DNA of 64,000 nucleotides from GCA-2717185 sp964474755 (GTDB taxonomy: Bacteria > Pseudomonadota > Alphaproteobacteria > UBA8366 > GCA-2717185): NCBI GenBank assembly GCA_964474755.1, contig CAYYUG010000002.1, forward strand, positions 89,248 to 153,247, in the 5' to 3' direction. The position numbers and the translations under genes were made by a program. This document shows positions 35,498-43,576 of the stretch, piece after piece. Position 1 is the first letter of the stretch. The number at the start of each line of letters is the position of its first letter. The notes under the pieces are model-generated. The model saw nothing but the letters and a program-made list of their open reading frames with translations. It was not told where the DNA came from and ran no database searches.

Positions 35498-37048
35498 TTA
35501 TTCGGTTCGCTTAAGTACCAGAGCTCTTGCGAATTTTGCGGCTTTACGAACCCCAGCGCTGTCATCTTTTTCAGCTAGTTCTTTTAGTGCCTTATCTGCG
35601 CCTGCATATCGTAAATAGCCTAGGGCCAAAGACGTTTGTCGGCGAACTTCGCTAACCTTGTCATTTAGACTTAATAACAAGTCTGGCCCGATATTCTTTT
35701 TTCCTAGACGCCCAAGAACGCTTGCCGCCGTCCAGCGTACCTCTGCTGCTGGGTCTCTAAGTAGGGGCAAAATATGATCGGATGTTCCGGGAAAACCCAA
35801 AACCCCAAGGGCTCGTACTGCCGCGGCACGCAATCGAAAATCTGGTTCATGAAGGCCTAGTCGTGAATCAAGTGTGGCGGCAATGGTGTGGCTCTTACTA
35901 TAGCCTGACGCATATATACTTGTTCTGCGACGCTCATAAAGTGCATCTGAAACCTCAAGGCCAATCGCTGAGTCGATCGGTATGTCAAAGGTACCAATCA
36001 TAGCCTTAAGGGCGGACACACCGCTTTCCGCTCCAATAGAACCAATCGCGCGTGCTGCAAGAGTTTGAAGTTTAAGCAATTCTAGGATACGAGGATGATG
36101 CCGCCTGATGCTTTGTTTGGTGAGTTCGCGAAGCTCTTCATCAAGTTCGATGCAGAATTCAGAGATAGTACCTAACGAAGCTACATCCTTGAGCTTTACG
36201 AGACCTTCGATACCTGACTTTTGGATATTCGGATCTGATTGCTTAAGCATGGCGATAAAGGTCTGTGAGAGACCGCCATCACTGATCGCACTTAAAGCAA
36301 TTGAAACCTGACTTTTAAGACGACTATTTGATGTTGTTTGAAAGAGCTTCTTCAAAGGGGAAGAGGCCTCTCTCGGTGCGTGTATTGCCAAGGCTTTTAC
36401 TATATGTAACCGCCTAATATCAGTCTCTGCTTTGTTCAGAAGGTCGAGGAGTAATTTTGTGTTTGCTTCGCCACCTATATGTCCAAGGCTCCAAATGGCA
36501 CGATTGTTCAATATACCATCGCCATCTTTCGCTAGACGTGAGAGAAGCTCTATTACGTCTAGTCTACTAAATTCGCCTAGTGCCTGAACGACTGCCAATC
36601 GCACATAATCTGAAGTTTCATCGGATAGCGATCGCATAAGAGCGACTGCCGCGGCTTCGCTTTTGAGGCCTGATAGCGCAGATGCACAGGTTGATCGTAA
36701 CTCTTCACGATCTTCATTCTCTAGACAATATGTTAGGAAAGGCGAAGCACGCTTGTCTCCAATGCGGCCGAGAGCCTCATATATTTTGTCCCTAACGTAA
36801 TGGCGGGGTTCGGGCTTTTTTAGTCGCGTGATTAAGGGGGCGACTGCTTCCCTCTGTCCTCTATACCCCAAAGAATGTGCAGCCTGTGCTCGTGCGCCAG
36901 GTTCTCCAAAATCGAGGCCATCAATCAATACATCGAGCGGGATTGCGGCATGTTCCCATCCATTTGATTGCGTTTTTTCCGAAAAGCATAGTATCAAAAA
37001 CACTGAGAACAGCATTGCTGACGGAAACTGTATCACAAAATATTTCAT
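35498..37048 (-). CDS. Exported HEAT-repeat protein
   Basis: 516 residues from the ATG ending at 37048; an upstream TTG at 37063 is less likely. The N-terminus (VIQFPSAMLFSVFLILCFS) is a signal peptide or anchor. The rest is a run of roughly a dozen HEAT/PBS-lyase-type helical repeats with recurring patterns such as RAQAAHSLGYRGQ, VRLAVVQALGEF, RLRAAAVRALGVLG and EVRWTAASVLGRLG. It is probably a periplasmic or membrane-attached scaffold for protein-protein contacts. There is no catalytic motif. It shares the AT-rich composition of the neighbouring secreted cyclase. Confidence 0.85.
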   Translation of the reverse strand: MKYFVIQFPSAMLFSVFLILCFSEKTQSNGWEHAAIPLDVLIDGLDFGEPGARAQAAHSLGYRGQREAVAPLITRLKKPEPRHYVRDKIYEALGRIGDKRASPFLTYCLENEDREELRSTCASALSGLKSEAAAVALMRSLSDETSDYVRLAVVQALGEFSRLDVIELLSRLAKDGDGILNNRAIWSLGHIGGEANTKLLLDLLNKAETDIRRLHIVKALAIHAPREASSPLKKLFQTTSNSRLKSQVSIALSAISDGGLSQTFIAMLKQSDPNIQKSGIEGLVKLKDVASLGTISEFCIELDEELRELTKQSIRRHHPRILELLKLQTLAARAIGSIGAESGVSALKAMIGTFDIPIDSAIGLEVSDALYERRRTSIYASGYSKSHTIAATLDSRLGLHEPDFRLRAAAVRALGVLGFPGTSDHILPLLRDPAAEVRWTAASVLGRLGKKNIGPDLLLSLNDKVSEVRRQTSLALGYLRYAGADKALKELAEKDDSAGVRKAAKFARALVLKRTE

Positions 37049-37190
37049 CCCAGCCTTATGCAATTTTTTCTTATGGATAGAACTGATAATTAAATCTGTG
37101 AAACTGCTATTAGATGACGAGAATGTGGCAAAAACGGAGGTTAATTAAGACACAAACATTTGAAATAGTCCCGCTTCTCTTACTCCCGAG

Positions 37191-38513
37191 CTAACCAATC
37201 AAATTCCCTCGTAAGGTAGTTGCTTCGTACTTTGTTCGAAAAATTCCGCGATTTTGTAAAATTGGTACCACGCCATTGATAAAGTCCGTGTATCCACTTG
37301 GTACAATCGCCGGTGTCAAGTTGAAACCATGGCAACCTGTCTCGCGCCAGATCTCTTCCAGTTGGTCAGCTACCTGTTCGGCCGTACCCAGGAGTTGTGG
37401 GATTAGGCCTGCTAAACCGGAAAGTTGAACTGCATCGCGCAGTGTAATATTTTTGTCGTTGAACATGGCGGACATGGCGGCCACGAGACCCTGCGAGGCC
37501 TGGGTTTTGATTTCCTGCAGCGGCTTATCGATGTCGACCGTATCAAGATCAATTCCAAAGGTGCCGGAGATCCGGGTTAGGCCCGCTTCGAGTGGAATTT
37601 TGGCCAGCATCGCGTCACGTTTCGCGACCGCTGCTTCATAGCATTCGGCTACGAATGGCTGTACCGCAAAGGTGACGCGGAGGTCTTCCGTCCGTCCGAC
37701 TTCATCAGCCGTTTCACGGAGTTTTACCATGAACCTCTTCATGCGCGGTAAATCGGGCTGGATCGCGAAGATAACGTCTGCGTGCTCAGCTGCGAAGCAC
37801 TGACCACGACCGGATGAACCCGCTTGGAATAGCACTGGGCGACCTTGCGGAGAGGGCAGGACTGAGGGTGTAGCGTGGCATTTGAAGTATTCACCGTCGA
37901 AAGAAATTTTCTCGATTTTCGAGGGATCGGCATACTGTACGGTATCGCGGTCCGCTATTACCGCGTCGGGCGCAATACCGTTCCAAATCGCCTCACATAG
38001 CTGCATATATTCGTCCGCCCGGTCGTAGCGTTTGTCGTGCTCGACCACATCGAGGCCGACCGCACGGTACTCCGAACGCGCATTACCGGTCACGATGTTC
38101 CAGCCGACGCGCCCCTGGCTGAGATAATCAAGGGTCGACATTGAACGTACGGCGAGGAACGGATGCCAGGAGGCCAGCGAAACCGTGGAGGCGATGCCAA
38201 GGTGTTTAGTCGCTGCAGTCATAATTCCGATAAGGGCGACTGGATCGTGCGTTGGCCAGTTGACGCCGTAGCGTATCGCATCATTAGTGTTGTCTTTGTA
38301 GTGGTCGTAAACTGCCGGCACGTCGGCAAAAAACACGCCGTCGAAGAGACCGCTTTCGAACAGTCGCGCCAGATCTTGCCAATGCTCGATGGATCCAAGG
38401 CCCGCGGCTTGCTGATCGGCTGGGTCTGCCCAACTCATGGTCATATGGTTGATCGGCGTGTGCATCATAAATGCGAGCAAACGCATTTTTTCAGACATGC
38501 TGGACCCATTCAT
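37191..38513 (-). CDS. NtaA/SnaA/DszA-type FMN-dependent monooxygenase (LLM)
   Basis: A 440-residue member of the larger LLM branch, which works with a separate flavin reductase on nitrilotriacetate, dibenzothiophene sulfone, pristinamycin or similar. Landmarks are FMMHTPINHMTMSWADP, LARLFESGLFDGVFFADV, TVSLASWHPFLAVRSMSTLDYLSQGRVGWNIVTGNARSEYRAVGLD, and FQAGSSGRGQCFAAEHADVIF. The start could be the ATG at 38513 or the one at 38498. No flavin reductase is adjacent. It lies 34 bases downstream of the DUF1330 gene on the same strand. Confidence 0.92.
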   Translation of the reverse strand: MNGSSMSEKMRLLAFMMHTPINHMTMSWADPADQQAAGLGSIEHWQDLARLFESGLFDGVFFADVPAVYDHYKDNTNDAIRYGVNWPTHDPVALIGIMTAATKHLGIASTVSLASWHPFLAVRSMSTLDYLSQGRVGWNIVTGNARSEYRAVGLDVVEHDKRYDRADEYMQLCEAIWNGIAPDAVIADRDTVQYADPSKIEKISFDGEYFKCHATPSVLPSPQGRPVLFQAGSSGRGQCFAAEHADVIFAIQPDLPRMKRFMVKLRETADEVGRTEDLRVTFAVQPFVAECYEAAVAKRDAMLAKIPLEAGLTRISGTFGIDLDTVDIDKPLQEIKTQASQGLVAAMSAMFNDKNITLRDAVQLSGLAGLIPQLLGTAEQVADQLEEIWRETGCHGFNLTPAIVPSGYTDFINGVVPILQNRGIFRTKYEATTLRGNLIG

Positions 38514-38547
38514 TGTTGTTCTATCGTCTGGAATCTAAGCGATGGGC

Positions 38548-38949
38548 TCAGGAACCATCTAATGGTGTGCGATTTCCGGGACAACGATGGATTGTGGCCT
38601 CAGCCACACATTCCTGACGCAATCGGTAATTTATATCAGCGCCTGGCTGTTGCGGCATATCTAGGAAGGCCTGATGGCTTGGATACCAGACTGCTAACAC
38701 TTCATCGATCGCCTGTTCACCGGCAGCCTGTCCCATGACGTTCGCGCGCCATAGGGCCTTTGCGCCAACCTTGTGCAGCAATTCGTCTAGCGCGTTCATA
38801 TAGCGGCTGTAGAGCGCTCCATCGGGAAACTCGCATACTTCCTTGTAGCGGTTAAGGTTGAGCATGATGATTGGGCCGTCAGCGGCGGATCCTGCGATGG
38901 CTTTTATTCGTTGCAACTCGCCTGGATTACGGAAGGGAATTTTGGACAT
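38548..38949 (-). CDS. DUF1330-like small ferredoxin-fold protein
   Basis: 133 residues from the ATG ending at 38949; the longer frame runs into the carboxylase gene. The pattern GPIIMLNLNRYK, SRYMNALDELLHKVGAKALWRANVMGQ, DEVLAVWYPSHQAFLDMP resembles the DUF1330/dimeric alpha-beta barrel family. Function is not known. It starts 2 bases after the stop of the carboxylase beta subunit, so the two are co-transcribed, with the DszA-type monooxygenase following. Confidence 0.8.
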   Translation of the reverse strand: MSKIPFRNPGELQRIKAIAGSAADGPIIMLNLNRYKEVCEFPDGALYSRYMNALDELLHKVGAKALWRANVMGQAAGEQAIDEVLAVWYPSHQAFLDMPQQPGADINYRLRQECVAEATIHRCPGNRTPLDGS

Positions 38950-38951
38950 CG

Positions 38952-40499
38952 TTACGGCCGTACTGGAAAATTGACTGGGCCGACGAGGCTCGGCAGGATC
39001 GGTTGTATCCACTCGACCCATTCGCAAAGACGCGCGCGCGTCTCGCGTGGGTCGATTAGCTCATGCATAGAAAAGGATTCCGCCCGTGCGTTTGGCCGTG
39101 TGCCCTCGGCCAGTTGTTCTTCTAGTTCAAGGCGACGCGCTTCTGGGTTCTCAGCCTCGGCGAGTTCGCGGCGAAAAGCGACGGCAACACCACCCTCGAT
39201 AGGAAGTGTCCCCATCTCGGCCGAAGGCCAGGCCAGTACATAGGCATCCGGCCCGTAATGCGCGCCTTGCGCTACGCCATAGGATTTGCGCACGACCACG
39301 GATGCCCATGGCACGACGCAGCTGGCGACCGTCATTACTGTAGCCGTACCGTAGCGGATCGCGCCGAGCCTTTCTGACTCGCTGCCGATCATGAAACCGG
39401 GCTCGTCGACTAAAGCGATGATCGGCAAATGAAAGGTCTGGCACATCTCGACGAAGCGGCGAACTTTTTGCGCTCCTGCTGCTGTCATGGCTCCGGCGTA
39501 AAACCGCCCATCATTTGCAAGTACACCGACGGCTTGGCCATTCATGCGGGCTAAACCTATTACCTGGCCTCGGCCAAAATCGCGCGCCATTTCAAAGAAG
39601 GTATCTTTGTCAAACACAAATTCAATCAGTTTCCTGACGTCGAAGATTTGCCGCCGGTCGCGAGGAATTAGGGACAGTAGCTCTTCGTCTGCTCGGTTCG
39701 GGTCGTCGCCGCTCGCCTGTCGTTCCGATAGTTCGTAGACATTCTGCGGCATGAAGGAGAGGAAGCGGCGGATTTGAATGAACGCATCTTCTTCGTCTTT
39801 GGCGATGTTGTCGACCACACCGTTGCGAGTGTGCACCTTGGCGCCACCAAGTTCTTCCTTGGACTTTTTTTCGTGCAGCGCACGTTCAACAACGGCAGGG
39901 CCCGCGATAAGGACTTGCGCGGTTTTGCGGCTCATGACGGAGAAATGCGAGGCGACAAGGCGTGAGGCGGGCAGTCCCGCAACCGGACCAAGGGCAGCCG
40001 TGGCAACCGGGACTGTTGCCATGGCGTGCGCGACGGATTTAAAGCGTGGTGGTGAATAGGGTGGAGTGCCGACCGTCTTACCGCCGGCGCCGGTGACGCT
40101 TCCGCCGCCGCCTTCATGCAGACGAATAAGCGGTACTCGGTAGTGGCAGGCGAGTTCTTCGGCATACATGCTCTTACGCAGGCCGGCTTCATTTGGCGAG
40201 CCGCCGCGAAGGGTGAAATCCTCACCACCGACGACTGATCGGCGGCCGTTAATGTCACCGAACCCAAGGACGAAGTTAGCCGGTGAGAAGGAGGAGATGG
40301 ATCCGTCCGGATTACGATCGGTGGCCCCGGCCCCAGCACCCATCTCGTGAAAACTATCCTGGTCGATTAAGTTGTCAATCCGTTCGCGGATCGTCTTGCG
40401 ACCTGCATTGTGTTGACGGCTGACGCCTGCGGGGCCGCCTTGTTTCAAGGCTAGCCGTCGCTTTTCCTCAATATCTCGGACTTCGCGTTCCCAACTCAT
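38952..40499 (-). CDS. Acyl-CoA carboxylase beta (carboxyltransferase) subunit
   Basis: A 515-residue biotin-dependent carboxyltransferase like propionyl- or methylcrotonyl-CoA carboxylase beta. The N-terminal acyl-CoA domain (GRKTIRERIDNLIDQDSFHEMG, RLHEGGGGSVTGAGG) and the C-terminal carboxybiotin domain (DFGRGQVIGLARMNGQAVGVLAND, LVDEPGFMIGSESERLGAIRYG, YGVAQGAHYGPDAYVLAWPSAEMG) are both complete. No biotin carboxylase or biotin carrier subunit is found in the window, so it must pair with one encoded elsewhere or perform a carboxyl-transfer or decarboxylation alone. First gene of an apparent three-gene unit. Confidence 0.92.
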   Translation of the reverse strand: MSWEREVRDIEEKRRLALKQGGPAGVSRQHNAGRKTIRERIDNLIDQDSFHEMGAGAGATDRNPDGSISSFSPANFVLGFGDINGRRSVVGGEDFTLRGGSPNEAGLRKSMYAEELACHYRVPLIRLHEGGGGSVTGAGGKTVGTPPYSPPRFKSVAHAMATVPVATAALGPVAGLPASRLVASHFSVMSRKTAQVLIAGPAVVERALHEKKSKEELGGAKVHTRNGVVDNIAKDEEDAFIQIRRFLSFMPQNVYELSERQASGDDPNRADEELLSLIPRDRRQIFDVRKLIEFVFDKDTFFEMARDFGRGQVIGLARMNGQAVGVLANDGRFYAGAMTAAGAQKVRRFVEMCQTFHLPIIALVDEPGFMIGSESERLGAIRYGTATVMTVASCVVPWASVVVRKSYGVAQGAHYGPDAYVLAWPSAEMGTLPIEGGVAVAFRRELAEAENPEARRLELEEQLAEGTRPNARAESFSMHELIDPRETRARLCEWVEWIQPILPSLVGPVNFPVRP

Positions 40500-40910
40500 A
40501 CTCTATGCCTCGTTCGTGAAGATAACGCTGAAGTATAGACATGCCGAGCCTGTCGGTTCTTGCGCTATTTGCAAGGGTAAGACGTCAAATGTGAAAAACA
40601 ACTCAAACCAATGCCTTCAACAGGAGGGATGGTAGCGACCGATTTGTGTTTGAAGTTGTTTGACTAGCCCCCCTAAACTGCCATCAAAAGCTCTAGATTC
40701 TGATAAAGGCGCTCAAAATCTCTAGGATAATTGGGCAGGTCGGTAAACTTTTTTTCTGTTCTTTACCTTAAAACAAATTTCGACTGATTTATATTTTGTC
40801 CCACTATTGCGGGGAGACAAATAATCCGAAACCACCTATTTCGGGTACGTCCCGCTGTTTTTGACTATATTGCTCTAAAGATTGCCTCAGCGTCAGCAAT
40901 ATGAACAGGC
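40500..40910. other. Intergenic region upstream of broken Fe-S gene
   Basis: A 411-base AT-rich spacer with no gene. It holds a TAGCCCCCCTAAACT stretch (40665-40679) whose reverse complement recurs at 45560-45574. Confidence 0.5.
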
Positions 40911-41366
40911 ATGGGAAGGAAAGCATTGGATTTCACTGGATCTTTAGGGGCACGGGCGATGGATATCCTCGATCGCTGCACCTAGTGCGGTCGCTGTGTT
41001 GAGTTCTGCCCGATGCCGGAGGCTAAGCGTGACTGGTACGAAGCGCAGTTGGAGTCGGCCGCTGCAGCCGGTGCCACGATTCTGGCTGGAGTTTATCATG
41101 CCTGCCACCGCGATCTCTATGCACATGAACGGGACTGGCCATTCGAGGTAGTAAACTATATGGAGTTTATCGGCGAAGCCATGGGTATCAAAAGACATGA
41201 TATCTTTAAACGTTTAAAATTGCTGCAAGATATTGAAGCTATTATGGCCGATAGTGCGGAGCAGATTACGCGTTACGGCTTGGATGTTGAGGAGGTGCGG
41301 GACGTGGTCCTGAAGGATGTCCTCGGCGAACAATCTTTGCCAATGCGCGGCAATGAGGAGGCGTGA
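40911..41366 (+). pseudogene. Broken Fe-S protein (CCG-domain/heterodisulfide-reductase-like), amber codon and apparent internal deletion
   Basis: Reading from the ATG at 40911 gives MGRKALDFTGSLGARAMDIL, then DRCT, a TAG codon at 40983-40985, then CGRCVEFCPMPEAK and on to a TGA at 41364-41366. The TAG falls inside a CxxCxxCxxxCP [4Fe-4S] motif. After this N-terminal motif the frame moves straight to a stretch (GVYHACHRDLYAHERDWPFE and onward) that in full-length Fe-S proteins of this kind sits near the C-terminus; a middle region of a few hundred residues with CCG domains seems absent. The downstream part alone could start at ATG 41013. The frame ends 2 bases before the cyclase-like gene at 41369. 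Pseudogene status is inferred; sequencing error could explain the TAG but not the short length. Confidence 0.72.
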
Positions 41367-41368
41367 GC

Positions 41369-42370
41369 ATGATGTTCGACTTGATAGACCGTATCGTTAG
41401 CCTTGATATGGGGCAGCGCGGCATGACCGGACTTGTTGCGCCTGCTAGGGCTTTGGTCGACGAACCTGTTTGTGCTGCGGCGGCGCGGCCCCTTTCGACG
41501 CTGGAGCGGGGCGATACGGTTATCATCATTACTGGGTCGCTCACTCGGGCCGGCGTTTCGTCGGCGATTGCGGAAAATGATGGTCCAGTCGGCGTTGCAT
41601 CGCTCGCTCGTGTGATCACGCATGGTTTCAACGCAATCCCGCTGATCCTGGTAGACGAGACGATTTGTGACAAGATGGCAGCGATCACCCGCGTCGCTGG
41701 GCCCAATGTGGTAAGTCGCGAGCAGGCGCGTATCGCCGTTAACACGCCGCGCTTCACAAGCGTTGCAGTTGTCGAGGGAGGCAAGACTGACGACGGTGCT
41801 GCGCGCGCGCACGCTGCATCCATCATCGCGGAGACCAAGCCTAAGGCGGTTATTTCGGTAGAACGATCCGGATTGACCAAAGATGGCACCTACCGCAACG
41901 CGCGCGGTGAGGACTACAGTGAAGGGCGTGCGCGGCTCGACCACGTGGTTTTAGAGGCGGCAAGGGCTGGCATACCAACAATTGGCATTGGCGACGGTGG
42001 GAACGAGATTGGTATGGGGGCAATTTCGGAAGCGGTAGAGGCGCATATCCCGCATGGTGATGTGTTGTGTTCGGAAATAGCCACGGACGTTTTATTCCCA
42101 GTGGGCGTATCCAATTGGGGCTGCTATGCAGTTGTCGCAGCGCTGGCAGTCATGGTCGGCAACGAGGACCTGATTCATACGCCAAATTTGGAGCGCCGCC
42201 TGCTCGAAGCGTCGCCCCAGATTGGCCTGGTCGACGGCTCGTCCGGAAGGTTGGAGCCGACTGCGGACGGACTTCCACTTTCGACACACATGGGTCTGGT
42301 GGAACTATTACAGACGACCTCGCAGCGGGCCATCCGCAACGGTAGCAGACAGCCTTATAAAATAATTTAA
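41369..42370 (+). CDS. D-glutamate cyclase-like protein (DUF4392/GLUCM C-terminal family), copy 2
   Basis: 333 residues from the ATG at 41369, with GGAGG 7 bases upstream (inside the end of the broken Fe-S gene). Shared with copy 1: AENDGPVG (68-75), DGGNEIGMG (209-217), SNWGCYAVVAAL and GLVDGSSGR. It has in addition the SVERSGLTKDGTYRNARGEDYS segment seen in the D-glutamate cyclase family. Likely role: interconversion of D-glutamate, or a related gamma-acid, with its lactam. The two copies are quite diverged, so they may use different substrates. Translation was probably coupled to the Fe-S gene before it decayed. Confidence 0.83.
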   Translation: MMFDLIDRIVSLDMGQRGMTGLVAPARALVDEPVCAAAARPLSTLERGDTVIIITGSLTRAGVSSAIAENDGPVGVASLARVITHGFNAIPLILVDETICDKMAAITRVAGPNVVSREQARIAVNTPRFTSVAVVEGGKTDDGAARAHAASIIAETKPKAVISVERSGLTKDGTYRNARGEDYSEGRARLDHVVLEAARAGIPTIGIGDGGNEIGMGAISEAVEAHIPHGDVLCSEIATDVLFPVGVSNWGCYAVVAALAVMVGNEDLIHTPNLERRLLEASPQIGLVDGSSGRLEPTADGLPLSTHMGLVELLQTTSQRAIRNGSRQPYKII

Positions 42371-42400
42371 ATTAGTTAACTAATTGAATGGAAAGTATTT

Positions 42401-43246
42401 ATGCCAAAAATAATGGTGAACGGTGTTGGGTTGTACTACGAGGAAACTGGAACCGGGACACCGCTGCTGTTCCTGCACGAATTCGCTGGCGATTATGCTA
42501 GTTGGGAGCCGCAGATGCGCTTTTTCGGGAGGCGTTATAGGGCAATTACCATGTCCTATCGTGGCTATCTGCCTTCTGATATACCGGAAGATGAGTCCCT
42601 TTATTCGCAAGATATTCTTCTCGACGACGTCATCGGGTTAATGGATGCACTGGAGATTGAGAGTGCCCATATTTGTGGCCTTTCCATTGGGGCGAATAGC
42701 GCGGTGCTAATGGGTTTGCGCGTTCCGGAACGTTGCTTGTCTCTAACTGTCGCGGCGGGCGGACATGGTAGCGTCCAAGGGGCTGAAGATCGTGCTGAAT
42801 TTGTGCACGATTTCTCATCCCGGTCAGACCGCTTGCTTGAAGAAGGGATGGAACCGGTGGCGCGGCAGCAAGCTGAAAAACCCAATCGCGTGCCAATGAA
42901 GACCAAGGATCCTCGAGGTTGGGCAGATTTTCGTGACCGGCTGATTGCCCATTCTGCTGTCGGCTCCGCCTATACAGCGCGCGGCGTACCGTTGAAACGG
43001 CCAAGCTTTTATGAGATCGAGCTGGAGCTGCGCGACATGACGGTCCCCACACTGATCATCGTCGGCGATCAGGACGACAATTGTCTAGAAGGAAGTATGT
43101 TCCTGAAACGCGTATTGCCTTGCGCCGGTTTGCATATGTTCCCAATGAGTGGGCATCTGGTAAATTTGGAGGAGCCGGAACTCTTCAATCGCTCGCTTCA
43201 AGATTTCCTAAGCACCGTGGAACTAGGGAGATGGATCAAGCCTTAA
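42401..43246 (+). CDS. Alpha/beta hydrolase (serine type)
   Basis: 281 residues with a GGAAAG site. The N-terminus MVNGVGLYYEETGTGTPLLFLHEFAGDYASWEPQ is typical of 3-oxoadipate enol-lactonase and related esterases. Nucleophilic Ser lies in CGLSIGANSAV, the acid Asp in VGDQDD, and the His in MSGHLVNLEEPE. It would hydrolyse an ester, lactone or C-C bond in the cytoplasm. It follows the cyclase-like gene by 30 bases and is probably in the same unit; the substrate is unknown. Confidence 0.9.
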   Translation: MPKIMVNGVGLYYEETGTGTPLLFLHEFAGDYASWEPQMRFFGRRYRAITMSYRGYLPSDIPEDESLYSQDILLDDVIGLMDALEIESAHICGLSIGANSAVLMGLRVPERCLSLTVAAGGHGSVQGAEDRAEFVHDFSSRSDRLLEEGMEPVARQQAEKPNRVPMKTKDPRGWADFRDRLIAHSAVGSAYTARGVPLKRPSFYEIELELRDMTVPTLIIVGDQDDNCLEGSMFLKRVLPCAGLHMFPMSGHLVNLEEPELFNRSLQDFLSTVELGRWIKP

Positions 43247-43576
43247 ACAGTAATGCCATTTCAGTTTCTCATGTTCCTAGTTAAGACAAAACAGAATAGT
43301 AATATATTACAATAATTTATATAGATTACTTAGTAATTCATGGCAATAAACAAAATGATGAAAAACCTGTACTGCTTGACAGAGGCTTTGGATGAAGAGC
43401 TAGCATGCGAAATGGGTATTAATATCCACAAATACGGCGCAGTGTCTGATTTTGTTCTGTGTTATGTAATGGAGTTTGAAATATATCCTTCGCTAAATTT
43501 TAGTTCGACCCTCGCGCCAACAGGTGCGATGGATTAGGCTATTTTGTAATTGAATTGCTAAGGCTGGGGAGCTGAG
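43247..43576. other. Intergenic region before HMGL-like gene
   Basis: 330 AT-rich bases. A 65-codon frame (43340-43537) starts with ATG but has no clear ribosome site and no family resemblance; I do not call it. No terminator-like hairpin is evident. Confidence 0.5.

Noticed and set aside
40983..40985. Recoded amber (pyrrolysine or readthrough) as explanation for the in-frame TAG
   Set aside because: TAG ends other normal genes here, the position is a variable residue of a ferredoxin motif, and no pyrrolysine genes are seen; nonsense mutation or error is simpler.
43340..43537. 65-codon frame before the HMGL-like gene
   Set aside because: ATG start in AT-rich spacer without a ribosome site or recognisable product; could be real but not supportable.
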